A stretch of DNA of 42,189 bases from Purshia tridentata (GCA_003254885.1 QANT01001971.1:1-42189), one strand, 5' to 3'; positions 20,734-30,778 are shown, counted from the first letter of the stretch. Program-made: numbers and translations. Notes: a model not told the origin generated them from the letters alone.

Positions 20734-21225
20734 ATGGCGGATAATCCTGCGAGGTCGGGTCAGTCGTCTAGTTCCAATCACGTGTACCTGTCAGACTCGG
20801 ATGTTGAACAACCACCCGCAGACGGCAATCGGGAGCCCCTACAATGGTATCGCGAGAGGACCACGTATTGGAGCACGCGAGTGGGACACCTAGAGTTTGA
20901 CTTGCGAGAGGCGAAGGCCGAGAGGATGCTTGTCGAGATGGACGAAAATGTCAAGGAGGGCAGGCACGAGATCCGGGTTGAAAAAATACAATCGCGGAAG
21001 CAGAAGATTTGCGCTACTGAGGCACAGATAGCAGCCGATACCTCGGAGGCGGTCAACATATTCGTGCATTCAGCGGAATTCGGAGCCATCAAACACACAC
21101 ACTTTATGAAAGGATTTGAGCTCTTCAGAGAATACATGGAGGTGTCTGTACCACAGGGTCAGTGGCAGCACATTACCCCCCAGATGGCAAGTTCAAAGTT
21201 GGGCGGCAACAGTGGGCATCCATGA
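20734..21225 (+). CDS. MAD-start coiled-coil protein 2 (intronless paralogue)
   Basis: 163 residues, unknown function. The ATG sits in ACCATGGCGG, a good plant start context. Shared blocks with the protein at 16022-16827 are MAD at the start, SSNHV, a run of acidic and Ser residues, WYRERTTYWSTRV, a long Glu/Arg/Lys-rich helix (about residues 50-105, likely coiled coil), and FMKGFELFREY. The point that is an intron in the first gene (after TTCAG) is continuous here, TTCAGAGAATAC, and the sequence beyond still aligns (W, ITP). The frame is clean. The upstream spacer contains three CTCCACTTAAT words (20483-20600). Confidence 0.6.
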   Translation: MADNPARSGQSSSSNHVYLSDSDVEQPPADGNREPLQWYRERTTYWSTRVGHLEFDLREAKAERMLVEMDENVKEGRHEIRVEKIQSRKQKICATEAQIAADTSEAVNIFVHSAEFGAIKHTHFMKGFELFREYMEVSVPQGQWQHITPQMASSKLGGNSGHP

Positions 21226-22457
21226 CCATCACGCATTGTCTTAAGACGTATGAGGGAGTGTGGACTTGCTAAGGGTCTGGGTAAGTTGTGCGAATGCAAT
21301 ATATGTTTATGTTAATTTGAATTGGCAGATTTGTGTTCCGGTTATTTTGAAATGATGGTGATGTTAGTATGTAGGTTGATGTTGTACGTGCTGTTAAGTA
21401 TAAAACTTTCGCTTCATATTTGTATATATGCTGGAATTTTCTCGTGTGGACGACCGACAAATACGTGGAAAATGAGTACAGAAAGTGAGATACAGGAATG
21501 CAAAAGTGGCTGCAATTGTAAATGGCATTATGTGGACATGTTCTCTATGCTCCGCATAATGTTAAGAATCTGGGTGACAAACTTGTTGAATGAAAGTTTT
21601 GACTAAGGGAGCCAAAAGGTGGACAGAAATGGACAAAAAAACCCACTGTTGAAAAAACCGGTGTCAACAATTTGTCCGCCCTTTGGCTCCTTTTTGTCCG
21701 TCGTTTTCAAACTAATTGGTTATTGAATCAGCGTAAGCTCATAATGCAAAAATTACCCGTCACATTTCAACTAGCAATGAACCCATTGCAATTCACTGAA
21801 GCCACAAAAAATTTGCCCTTACCAGTTTCCAACTGCAAAATGAACATTGCCGACTACAAATAATAAGCTTCCCATGACAATGATCCCATAGCCAATGGGG
21901 GAAGGTGCATATACAAAATGAAGTAGTTTATGATGTGTTGCAGCCAGTTTTTATTGTTGGTGTCCACGTATTGTCTGGACTTTGTTCACTTTTTGTTTAC
22001 GTCCTTAAACTTCAAAAAATTGGTCGTGATTGTTTGACACCCAGGGGGGTTGTCCCTTACATTTGATTAGTCTTTAGTCCTAACTATAGTTAAAAGTTAT
22101 TTACTTAACCAAAAACGCTATGAAAGGGTTTGGAAATTGATTCGTCCACTTAGGGGAGGACTTAGGAGAGCTTGAAAATGCGAAACACTGTATTCTTATA
22201 TATGCTCCTCAATGAGTTTTGTTATAACTAACGTTCATGTGCAATTTAAAAAGAATGCGGGAAGACCCCAATCACCTATGCCGTGCATGTATTGAAGGTG
22301 GTCTCGGCCTGCCGTCACTCGCAATTACGTTGACAACACGACCCTGCTGAAATGTTCATAATCACAAAGTGTTTTGCCAAAGTGCATGTACAGTACACTA
22401 TTCTACCAAAAATCTAGTTTGCACAAGAGATAGTCATCATCCACTAGCAACAGCAAT
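21226..22457. other. MULE interior between convergent genes; no gene recognised
   Basis: An imperfect stem pairs GGAGCCAAAAGGTGGACAG (about 21608-21626) with TGTCCGCCCTTTGGCTCC (about 21673-21690) and again features GGACA words. Open frames here (to 94 codons) lack recognisable domains. The stretch probably includes the 3' UTRs of both converging transcription units. Confidence 0.45.
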
Positions 22458-22602
22458 CTATACGTTGTCACCCCTGCAAGCATACATGTCCAAAGCTAAG
22501 CTGAGCCAGAACCAACCAATCTTTTCCTGTATGCACCCATCAAGAGGCTTGCCAACAGATAAGAACTCAACAAACTTCACGGTAAAGATCCCACAATCGC
22601 CC
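22458..22602 (-). CDS. ULP gene last exon: catalytic Cys
   Basis: The acceptor is ATTTCAG. The first complete codons read GDCGIFTVKFVEFL, which is the ULP1 nucleophile motif. It continues through IQEKIGWFW to a stop at 22458-22460. The split codon joins correctly to VPQQMN of the previous exon. Confidence 0.88.
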
Positions 22603-22728
22603 CTGAAATGAAAAGGCCCAACACAATTTTTCAATGCATACGTTAAACCGGAGGCCAGCCACAGGAAGTAATACACATGCATGTTAATACGCAAACATAA
22701 TAATTGAATGCATTAATGGTACGCTCAC

Positions 22729-23133
22729 TGTTCATCTGTTGAGGAACATCGGCCATGCGTTACACGGGCTATGGCTCCCCATCACAAACCAACTCAGGAC
22801 GGCGAGCATAGAACCCAGCCTGTCTAAGAATGGCTGGTAGCAATGTAGACAGAGGCCGCATGCATTTTGTATTTTGCGATCTGCATAGAGCTCAACATTC
22901 GAATCGTACACATATAGTCTACGAGTCAGGAGGTCGATGGCCACAGCACACCAATGTTTCCCAGAGATATTTAGTGGACAGAAGGCCTTGTCCAGCCCAA
23001 ACCATGGCTGACCGTAAGGTGGGTTCGAGCCAGCCATAAAGCGGAGCAAGCCGATGGGAATTGCTGACTGTTTTGATTTTGCTGCCCTTGTCCGTTGCCC
23101 TTTGGAAGGTGCGAACAACATAGTCACGAGGTG
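22729..23133 (-). CDS. ULP gene exon: His and Asp catalytic motifs, then broken frame
   Basis: The acceptor is CTCTTGCAG. Frame 1 carries PPYGQPWFGLDKAFCPLNI, GKHWCAVAIDL (catalytic His) and RRLYVYDSN (catalytic Asp). After about 22850-22875 the family-like sequence continues in another frame: LLPAILRQAGFYARRP. Two stops (22769-22771, 22760-22762) precede ADVPQQMN, which carries the oxyanion-hole Gln. The donor is AACA^GTGAGC. Confidence 0.85.
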
Positions 23134-23303
23134 CTGCAAGAGTAGGAAACGACATATTATGCAGCTACATTTTACCATAATCACACAATTCACTCACCCA
23201 AGCCATGCAGTGACTAAAAGTATGCAAGTGCAAATGTACAGCAAACGTGCAGACAACAAATAGGCAACGTCGACTTGCACCAGTATGGTTATGCGTATAA
23301 GAA

Positions 23304-24362
23304 GACATTACAAGATCAACTATAACTTGCCTCTGCGCGGCAGCATAATGGATACAATTTACAAGAGTAGTTGAGGGCTTGCAACGTGGTTTACACCAAA
23401 GATGGCTATGGTTTGCCTTGTTTGCCTAAACTCAGTAGAATTTACAATAATACGCACACTATGCAGTCAGCAGTTAACATATAATGAAATTTTTTGAAGT
23501 GCAGACATCTCATTTTTAAACACTTGCGGAAGATAGGCAAATGGTGAACAAATAACAGACAAACTGTAGACATAAACTTGTTAAAACAACTTGTGAACAT
23601 AGGTGGACAACAAGCGGACAACAAGTGGAGAACAGGCGGCCAACAAGTGGACAACCAGACATTACAAGATCAACTACAACTTGCCTCTGCGCGGCAGCAG
23701 AATGGATACAATTTACAAGAGTAGCTGAGGGCTTGCAACGTGGTTTACACCAAAGATGGCTATGGTTTGCCTTGTTTGCCTAAACTCAGTAGAATTTACA
23801 ATAATACGCACACTATGCAGCCAGCAGTTAACATATAGAGATAATGAAATTTTCTGAAGTGCAGACATCTCATTTTTAAACACTTGCGGAAGATAGGCAA
23901 ATGGTGAACAAATAACAGACAAACTGTAGACACAAACTTGTTAAAACAACTTGTGAACATAGGTGGACAACAAGCGGCCAACAAGTGGACAACAAGTGGA
24001 CAACAAGCGGCCAACAAGTGGACAAGAAGACATTACAAGATCAACTACAACTTGCCTTTGCGCGGCAGCAGAATGGATACAATTTACAAGAGTAGCTGAG
24101 GGCTTGCAACGTGGTTTACACCAAAGATGGCTATGGTTTGCCTTGTTTGCCTAAACTCAGTAGAATTTACAATAATACTCACACTATGCAGCCAGCAGTT
24201 AACATATAGAGATAATGAAATTTTCTGAAGTGCAGACATCTCATTTTTAAACACTTGCGGAAGATAGGCAAATGGTGAACAAATAACAGACAAACTGTAG
24301 ACACAAACTTGTTAAAACAACTTGTGAACATAAGTGGACAACAAGCGGCCAACAAGTGGACA
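23304..24362. repeat. Tandem triplication of a 354-371-bp unit inside the ULP gene
   Basis: Units start GACATTACAAGATCAACTA at 23304, 23658 and 24029 and are almost identical. The length differences come from extra GTGGACAACAAG-type words at the unit ends and a 6-bp AGAGAT gain in units 2 and 3. Each unit ends in a small array of AAGTGGACAACAAGCGG(A/C)CAAC words. It sits where the middle of the protease domain would be expected, so an exon may lie in each unit. I could not identify one with confidence. Confidence 0.92.
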
Positions 24363-24597
24363 TAGGGTGGAAACAATTGCCGGACAGGGGGATAAAAGAT
24401 GGACTAAATTGGACAAAATGTGTACAGGGATGGACAGCCACAAATCAAAAGTTGAAAAACACATCTTTTGTGTCCACATGCTGTCCATCATTTGTCCATT
24501 ATTTATTAATTTTCAAAAATGTTCGAGTACGTATCTGGAGAAGGACGGTGTAGACATAATATTCAAATATTGACACTCAACACGTGTGGACGCTTAC

Positions 24598-24693
24598 CGG
24601 GAAAACACAGTCAACGGTCGTCCACCTCGTACCGAAAACGTCCAGGTGATCCAACTGCCGCCTTCGTAGCAGTAACAATGTTGTTTCTATGTG
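24598..24693 (-). CDS. ULP gene exon: LLLRRRQ segment
   Basis: 96 bp, 32 codons, between GTGTTGCAG and GTAAGC. It contains HIETTLLLLRRRQ and TRWTTVDCVFP, the HID..LYLLRRR and TT(M/V)D signature of ULP-MULE proteases. No lesion. Confidence 0.8.
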
Positions 24694-24818
24694 CTGCAAC
24701 ACATTATTTACACCACATTTCCAAACAGTGAGGCATAGTAGGATCATAATTTAATTTAATTATATGCAATTTGTTAAGTACAATGAGATTTTTAAAAAAA
24801 TTAATAACGTTAGCTTAC

Positions 24819-24906
24819 GTCTGTGCCAATCCACGATGCAGGAGTGAGGAGGTGATGCATGAACTTCCGGTCAACATTCAGACCATTGCCAACGTGCAGC
24901 GTCTCA
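24819..24906 (-). CDS. ULP gene exon: protease domain entry
   Basis: An 88-bp exon between TGTTTCAG and GTAAGC. It reads ETLHVGNGLNVDRKF then LLTPASWIGTD, matching the F(f)..LLTP..WL.DEH entry of plant ULP1 domains. Confidence 0.75.
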
Positions 24907-25002
24907 CTGAAACAAGTATAACACGAACCAAGCACTGAATAAAATATGCATATGCACCATATCTTTCAAATGAGAGGGAAAATGGGTGTTGAAAATGGAT
25001 AC

Positions 25003-25865
25003 CTGGGGTTTGCATCCCAATAATGGAGGAAGGTGAGAAAGTCATTGATGATACCCAAAGACTTGTATTGACCAGGAGGACTAGGCTTCACTGGCTCATG
25101 CCCAGTCTTCCGCTTCTTGGACGTATCAATAAAAGGCGACTTCAATTTATTGGCTCGCTTCTTGGTTCTGAGGCCGCGACCCCCAACGGCCATGCTTGTC
25201 GAATATGTCGACGCAACATTTGATCAACTAGTAATGTCAATAGAATCATCGCCTGCTGGGCCACTCTCCTCCTCGTCGTGCTCAGAGGACGCTGTACCTG
25301 CAGGATCATCTTTCCACTTCCCAACCACCTGGCAGATTTGTTGGTAAACATCAACGTAGTTATCATCACAAATTGCAAGGGCAACAGCCGCTGCAGTAGT
25401 GTTGCAACATATAAGCGGGAGTTCTTGGGCCTCATCTGCTGCCATATATGATTTTGCTATGGTGGCAACCTCCTCCATGGGATCGGCTATGGATTCGTCA
25501 ATAGGAAGCTTGACATTGTCCCGCTTCATTTCTTTCGTGGGGAGGGAGGGTCCGGGGACGGTGTTTGCTCCTGCCAAGTTGTGGAGTCCAAAGTCTTCAG
25601 AACCAAGCGGACCGTCATCTTCTTCATTGCAAGTGTGCACTGGCTCGTCAGTTGGGCAGCCTGTAGTGGGATTCCCATGTGGGGCCTCCCCGGGAATCCG
25701 AGGTTCATCAGACTGGGCCCTGGCTGGAGGCGCCAACATGCGCTTCACCTCAGCCAATAAACCCTTCACCTCTTGCATTTCAGCCTTCACCTCGGCCATC
25801 ACTTCATTCCTCACTTGCATGAGGTCCCTTTGAAACCTCTCAGAAAATGCCTCCATCAGTGCGAC
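25003..25865 (-). CDS. ULP gene exon: coiled-coil and basic region, one nonsense codon
   Basis: The exon lies between TTTCCTAG and CCCAG^GTATCC. It starts with a coiled coil (RNEVMAEVKAEMQEVKGLL), then an acidic stretch with DEEESGP. TGA at 25224-25226 interrupts after DSIDITS. The same frame then continues through GLRTKKRANKLKSPF and TSKKRKTG, which look like a nuclear-localisation signal plus the KxSP(F/Y) motif common ahead of the protease domain, and ends LHYWDANP. Confidence 0.8.
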
Positions 25866-26251
25866 CTAGGAAAGCAATTAACCCGTCAAGTCAGTTAAAA
25901 TGATAAACAATCAACTTTTTCAAAACCTATAGACAACGCCAAGTAGTGTACAGGCAGCAGACACATCATGGACAAGCCAGGAGTAGCCAGGAAAGCCATA
26001 TAATGTGTCCACCATTTGTCTACTCTTTCTACATCACGTGTCCACCGCTTGTAAACAAGCACAATGTGACATATTATAAATTGTAAAATTCAGTGCTTTA
26101 AAATGGAAACCTGAAAGGGTTAACCATAGTGGTTAATCCAAGAAAGTTGAAATGATAGCCTAATCAGAAACAAAACACTCTAGCTATATTCAGCCCCTGC
26201 ATTTCAGATTCACAGGGTGATTTCACTAAATATATAGAAATGCAGGCTTAC

Positions 26252-26446
26252 AAAAATGGAGTCTCGCGCCTGGTTCGGGACCGTGGGGTGCAAAGCATTG
26301 GCAAGGGACGTTGTTCCACCTACTGCTTCGTTGTTTTCAGCATTCAACCTTTGCTCTTCAAGGTCAGGCTCATTCCATCGCCGATCCCAATATGCGGCAG
26401 ACTTCTCCTGTGCTGAGGGCTCAATCACATGCAGGTCCAAGTCTTC
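26252..26446 (-). CDS. ULP gene exon: acidic linker
   Basis: It is bounded by GTTTTCAG and GTAAGC. It begins EDLDLHVIEPSAQ and ends NQARDSIF. 195 bp, no stop. It links the DUF1985 region to the coiled-coil exon. Confidence 0.7.
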
Positions 26447-27234
26447 CTGAAAACCCAAAGAACACCACATTAGCTTCCTTATCTGACAATCAAGCATATG
26501 AAAGTTGCAACCCAGCAATTAAGATAGAAAAAATTATATTCACGTGTTTTGGATAAACTGCAGCATGTTCAAACAGACACATGCAAGCAATCAGTCCATC
26601 AAAAGGGAGGTGCTACCATTTTATAAAGAGTGTGGACGAGGAGGACAAACTGTGGACAGAGTGCAGACAATGTGTCGTCGAACAAGAGCAAAAGTTTCGA
26701 CACTTCATTTGTCACTGCACCATCAAACTATGTATATATACACAAACTGTATCTGCTATATGGCATTATATAAGCAAAATTTATATAATTCGATATTCCA
26801 AAAACAAAATAGCCTTAATTACTGTTTAGGCCGATTCATTAATATAGATTCCATTCGCACGGAACAAACTCATTCATTCAATTAATCTGATTCTTTGAGT
26901 GGTTAGCAACGCTGAGCCAAAAAATTGATTAACCCACCCTCGGGTGCCATATAAGCAACTTACCAAGTAAGATTAGAGCCAATTGCACATTGATTAAAGA
27001 TTTATTTTACTATTAGGCAGTGTAGTCTCTAAATTTATCTTAATAGGCAGATTTTTTGATCATAAGACTCCCAAAAAACATAAATCAGATCGATTAAAAA
27101 CCTAAATGAAAACAGACGCATGTACTAATTGATTGAAACCAAAACGGTTACCAAGTACGACAAATCAACCAACCGTAGGTATAATAATAAATAGTTGCAA
27201 ACCAAAAAAATACCGAGTTAGCTTCATTTTCTGA

Positions 27235-27427
27235 CATTAAAGCAGAAGCTGTGAGGTGCACGTGTGTCATAGCTTTCCTCATCAAATATAAGCACACTGG
27301 TCATCAGCTGCTTAAAGGACATGCCACCAGAGTTCCGCCACCACAAAATGCGGGGAAGAGCGTCACTTGAAACCCTAATAGCATCACCGGCAGAGGGCAA
27401 GCTGGGAAGACATTCATAAGCCCAGAC
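27235..27427 (-). CDS. ULP gene exon: end of DUF1985-like region
   Basis: The acceptor is CTCCTAG. The product reads VWAYECLPSLP, then PRILWWRNSG and FKQLMTSVLIFDEES. Joining after LTGFPLALQ gives the QVWAYE motif seen in DUF1985 proteins. The 3' limit is uncertain: the frame stops soon after FCFNVRK and I do not see a strong donor. Confidence 0.7.
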
Positions 27428-27530
27428 CTAGGAGATAAAACACCAGTGGTATCAGAGCATGTTCAACAATTTTACAATACATCACAATCAGACCACGCGG
27501 CGAAAACAAGTAAATGTACTAACTCGTTAC

Positions 27531-28270
27531 CTGCAGTGCTAAAGGGAAGCCAGTCAGTTCATAATCAATCAATTTTTTCCCTTCACGCTTAGCCCTTTCA
27601 TACCGATATTGGAAATTTAGAAGTCTAAATGCCTCCATCCTCGAACCATAGGAAACTGTACCCCAAGGGAAATTACAAAAATCTTCCACGTTCTCAACAA
27701 GCTTTAGGAAATGGAGGTCGATGATGTTGCTCTTTTGTTTTCCCACCAAGACAAAGTTTAAAAAATACAGCAGCCCGAACCTGTATCTATCCTCGCTGTC
27801 CTGGCAGGAATGAAACACTACATCTAGCTCATTCCTTGTCACAGCCTTTCGGTTGGGGAAATATGTTGCCTTCAGACGACAGGCTTCGTTCATCTCTTCC
27901 ACTGTTGGGTAACTGTTGAAGTCTATTTCCGGTTGCGGCCCAAAAGAAAGCCCTGTTATAAGGGAAACTCTCTCTTCCCAAACCGTACAACATGCCGATT
28001 CGAAAGCATCGTGACCATGCCACAGCCGTGGTCATCTTCGCAGTGCGCCTGCCGAAGCAGCAGCTGGTGCACAAGTGGTGCACTGAACGTAAACCGGTCC
28101 TCAACAGCAAGGAAGTGGCCAAAACAACTGCCACGGAATCTATCCATTTCTTCAGCTGTGAACCTGTCCCTTAATGTTCGGATGCCCTCAGTCAGCAGTG
28201 ACCGACAATTGATGCTGGCAGAGTGTGGAGGGCATTTGCACTTCAATTCATACTTCGACCCACCCAACAT
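27531..28270 (-). CDS. ULP gene exon: DUF1985-like region (frameshifted)
   Basis: The exon opens right after CTTTCAG with ATG (MLGGSKYELKCKC). It contains FRGSCFGHFLAVED, LVHQLLLRQ and RFGKREF, then after a frame change ITGLSFGPQPEIDF, FGLLYFLNFVLVGKQ, NIIDLHFLKLVENVEDFCNF, PWGTVSYG and a LTGFPLALQ end before a GTAACG donor. This is the order typical of DUF1985. A one-base change at about 27956-27970 breaks the frame between REFPL and ITGLSF. Confidence 0.85.
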
Positions 28271-28410
28271 CTGAAAGGGTGTGGACAAACATTAATTTGC
28301 AGACATAGTGTAGCCAATCTGTAAACAAGTTGTGGACAAAATTGAAAAACTTTCTGACTATTTGCAGACAATGTGTAAACAATAGGTAGACAATGGGTGG
28401 AATATATCTG

Positions 28411-28491
28411 GACAATGAAAGGACAATGTGTGGACAATGTGTTGACAATGTGTGAACAATGTGCAGACAATGTGCGGACAATGTGTGGATA
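28411..28491. repeat. 11-bp-period array of GACAATGTGTG units
   Basis: Unit starts fall at 28411, 28422, 28433, 28444, 28455, 28466, 28477 and 28488, exactly 11 bp apart. The consensus is GACAATGTGTG, with one or two changes per unit. Looser GACAA words continue down to about 28330. It lies just upstream (minus-strand sense) of the first recognised ULP exon. Confidence 0.95.
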
Positions 28492-28499
28492 GCATTCCA

Positions 28500-29119
28500 A
28501 AACTTGCTAGCGCATTAATCCTTGACAGCATAAGTGCATCTCATGCCCTCAAATGTAATCATGTCAATGACTGTAAGACAACAAGGACAGTCCCAAAAGC
28601 CAACAACAGTCCTACAGAAAGTACGGTACAGATTTAGGGGAGATGACAACATTGGATTATTTGAAAAATTATCTAACAACTCAATTATTTTGGCTTGCAT
28701 CTTCTTTGAAATCATGTACTATATCCTACAAGATAAGCCAGATTATCCATTACCAAAATGGACTGATTTATATACCAATCTGTGGATAAACTAAAACAAT
28801 GCCATATATGTACATACTGCCATAAATTGTACAAGAAAAGAACATATTTGTATATCCTGCTAAGTTTAATCCCATTTTCAAATATGATGCCAAGCAACAA
28901 ACTTGTTTTTTTCAGCTTCTATCAGTTAAACACCAACTTCTCAAACAAAAAAGAAAAGCCCCAAAACAGAAAAAACCCCAAATTAGAAAAACCCCAAATG
29001 AGAGTCCCAGTGAACTCTCCACAAAACATCCACTCTTCCAACCCAAAACCCGACCTCAAATGCAACAAAGCTAACAACAAAGTTAAAAAAATAGACCTTC
29101 CCGCCAAAAATTAGCAGAC
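28500..29119. other. 5' region of the ULP gene; no exon recognised
   Basis: Between the 11-bp array and the terminal repeat. Read on the minus strand, it has a T/G-rich leader (TTTGGGGTTTTTCT-type runs at about 28940-29000) consistent with 5' UTR or first-intron DNA. No protein homology was seen. Confidence 0.4.
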
Positions 29120-29535
29120 CCACTTTTGGGTATGGCGGCCTTCAGCTGGTGATGGACCTCTAGCACACGGGAGACGGGGAACGTTAGGAACGCTCGGCTT
29201 TGATGTCAACGTTGGTCTTCCTCATCGCTGCTGTCTCTCTGTCTCGGCCCTCTGGTTCGTACACTGTTCGCAAGCTCACACAACCTACGATTTGTAATGG
29301 GAGGTTACTGCAGTTTAGAGGAGCTAACGGGGTTGGGTTTGGAAGTTAATTGCAACGGTTTGGGCATGCTGACGGAATGGAGTGGAAGTTAACAGAGGTG
29401 GAGATGGACGTTAGTGGGTGGGGTGGGGGTATATTTGTCCAGATTTGGGACAAAAAGCTAGAAAAGTCAGAAAATTTTTGTAGGGTGTAAAAAAGTCCTT
29501 TTGGTATTTATTTGGGTTATTTGAGGCAATTTCCC
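29120..29535 (-). mobile_element. Right terminal region of the large MULE
   Basis: Read inward from 29535 on the minus strand: GGGAAATTGCCTCAAATAACC, AGGACTTTTTTACACCC, CTGACTTTTCTAGC, TTTTTGTCCCAAATCTGGAC, then ATACCCCCACCCC. This is the usual word order of MULE terminal repeats and matches the ends of MITEs A-C. The next 9 bp outside (AAAAATTTT, 29536-29544) would be the target duplication, but there is no left end to compare. The inner part probably holds the promoter of the ULP gene. Confidence 0.75.
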
Positions 29536-29544
29536 AAAAATTTT

Positions 29545-29990
29545 CAAACAGTTTAGGACACCAGTTTAGGTGTCAATCTTAGTTTAGGGAAAAAAATTCA
29601 AACACTTTAGGGTCAATCTTAGTTTAGGACATCAATTTGGGTTTGTGTTAGTTTAGGATACATATATAGGATATTTAAGATTTGTGTTACTGTAGGACAA
29701 TTTGTCAATTTCGTTACATTTTTCGTTAAAAATAGATCATGTGTCATGCACATGACCAATTTTTATAAAGCTCAACTATACATTAAAAAAAATAAACCAA
29801 AAAAACTAGCACACCCTTCCCCACCAAACTAATAAACCAAAATATAAAACAAATAAATAATTGAATTAAAAAAAGGAAAAAACAAAAAAAAAAAAAGCCT
29901 AGCAACCACTCCACCCCTCCACCTTCCTTTCTACCTTGTCCCTATTGATAATTGTTTGAGAATTAAATCCAAACTCCCACTGTCACGACG
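29545..29990. other. Gene-free flank with short GTTTAGGACA repeats
   Basis: Several GTTTAGGAC(A) or TTAGTTTAGG words occur between 29545 and 29700, followed by A-rich DNA. No gene is seen. Confidence 0.5.
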
Positions 29991-30778
29991 TAATAAGTAA
30001 TAAATTCGATAAAGAGAAACAATAATAATCAATGTCAAGAAGACAGATAAATAGATAAACAAGTACACACAATAACACCGAGATTTTACGAGGTTCAGCA
30101 AAATCCTGCCTATGTCCCCGGGAGAGATCTTTGTTCTTCACTATGAGAATAAACAAGTACAAGATTATAATTAGACTAAATCACATAACCCAATCCCAAA
30201 TCCCTTGTACACCCTCTCTTAATGTCTTTACCAAGAACCCTGGTTTTCTCACCCAAGATTAATTACCTAATCTTTATCTTACCAACCTAGATTGTGTGCC
30301 TCCCAAGAACTCTCAAGACTAGCTCTCTAATTTAGATTCTATCTTGTTCTCTTAGGATTTCTGGAGCCTAAAGACCCTGTTTATACACAATAGGCCTTTA
30401 AAAAAACAAACCCAATTGAAGTAGGAAGCTTGAAACCCCCTAAAACTAAGAAAAAACGCGGAGGACCACGTGTAGGACCGATTGTCTCCCAGAGGACCGG
30501 CCACCAGGTGCCTAGCAGCCCAAAAACATGTTCTAGCCCCTGTAGGACTGGTCCTCTAGGACTTTTTTTAAAAAATCTTTATCTTTTAGCCGCTCCACCT
30601 AAACACTAACCTCCTACAACCTTCCCAACTTCAATCAAACCTCCAAGGACACTTCCATGACCTTGAAACACCTCCGAATGAGAGCCAAAACACAACAGGC
30701 CCAACAACCCAGCTTCTGTTTTATTTTTCTTTTCCTTTTTCAATTCAATCATTTATGTTTTATAATTTATATTTTATA
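29991..30778. repeat. Dispersed-repeat fragment, probably retroelement-derived
   Basis: CACCGAGATTTTACGAGGTTC, followed by CCTGCCTATGTCCCCGGGAG, resembles a widespread plant repeat block (ATTTACGTGGTTC ... CCTACGTCCACGG) that I know from retroelement-rich regions. There is no coding region and no clear terminus. It abuts the broken end of the CACTA transposase. Confidence 0.4.

Larger units (their letters stand above)
22458..28270 (-). pseudogene. ULP1-like (C48) SUMO-protease gene of the MULE, spliced, disabled
   Basis: Minus-strand gene. From its start it encodes a DUF1985-like region, an acidic linker, a long coiled-coil and acidic region, a basic KKR motif, and a C-terminal ULP1 cysteine-protease domain. 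Exons I can place with consensus splice sites: 28270-27531, 27427 to about 27235, 26446-26252, 25865-25003, 24906-24819, 24693-24598, 23133-22729 and 22602-22458. One or more may be missing between 24598 and 23133. The catalytic set is visible: HW, YDS, VPQQ and GDCGIF. Damage: frameshift at about 27956-27970, in-frame TGA at 25224-25226, frameshift at about 22850-22875, stops at 22769-22771 and 22760-22762. ULP-like genes with DUF1985 in MULEs are known as Kaonashi or ULP-MULEs. The reading start lies toward the right terminal repeat, convergent with the transposase. Confidence 0.88.

Noticed and set aside
23304-24362. Three near-identical units with spacers considered as a CRISPR array
   Set aside because: The units are about 360 bp, back to back, without short repeats and unique spacers, in a plant gene.
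23442-24376. Repeated 64-73-codon minus frames in the triplicated unit as separate small genes
   Set aside because: They are the same frame copied three times by the tandem repeat, with no domain. An exon of the ULP gene might hide there but I could not show it.
14822-28495. TGTGGACAA words read as bacterial DnaA boxes (TGTGGATAA) or a replication origin
   Set aside because: The surrounding genes and introns are plant nuclear transposon DNA. The likeness to DnaA boxes is coincidental.
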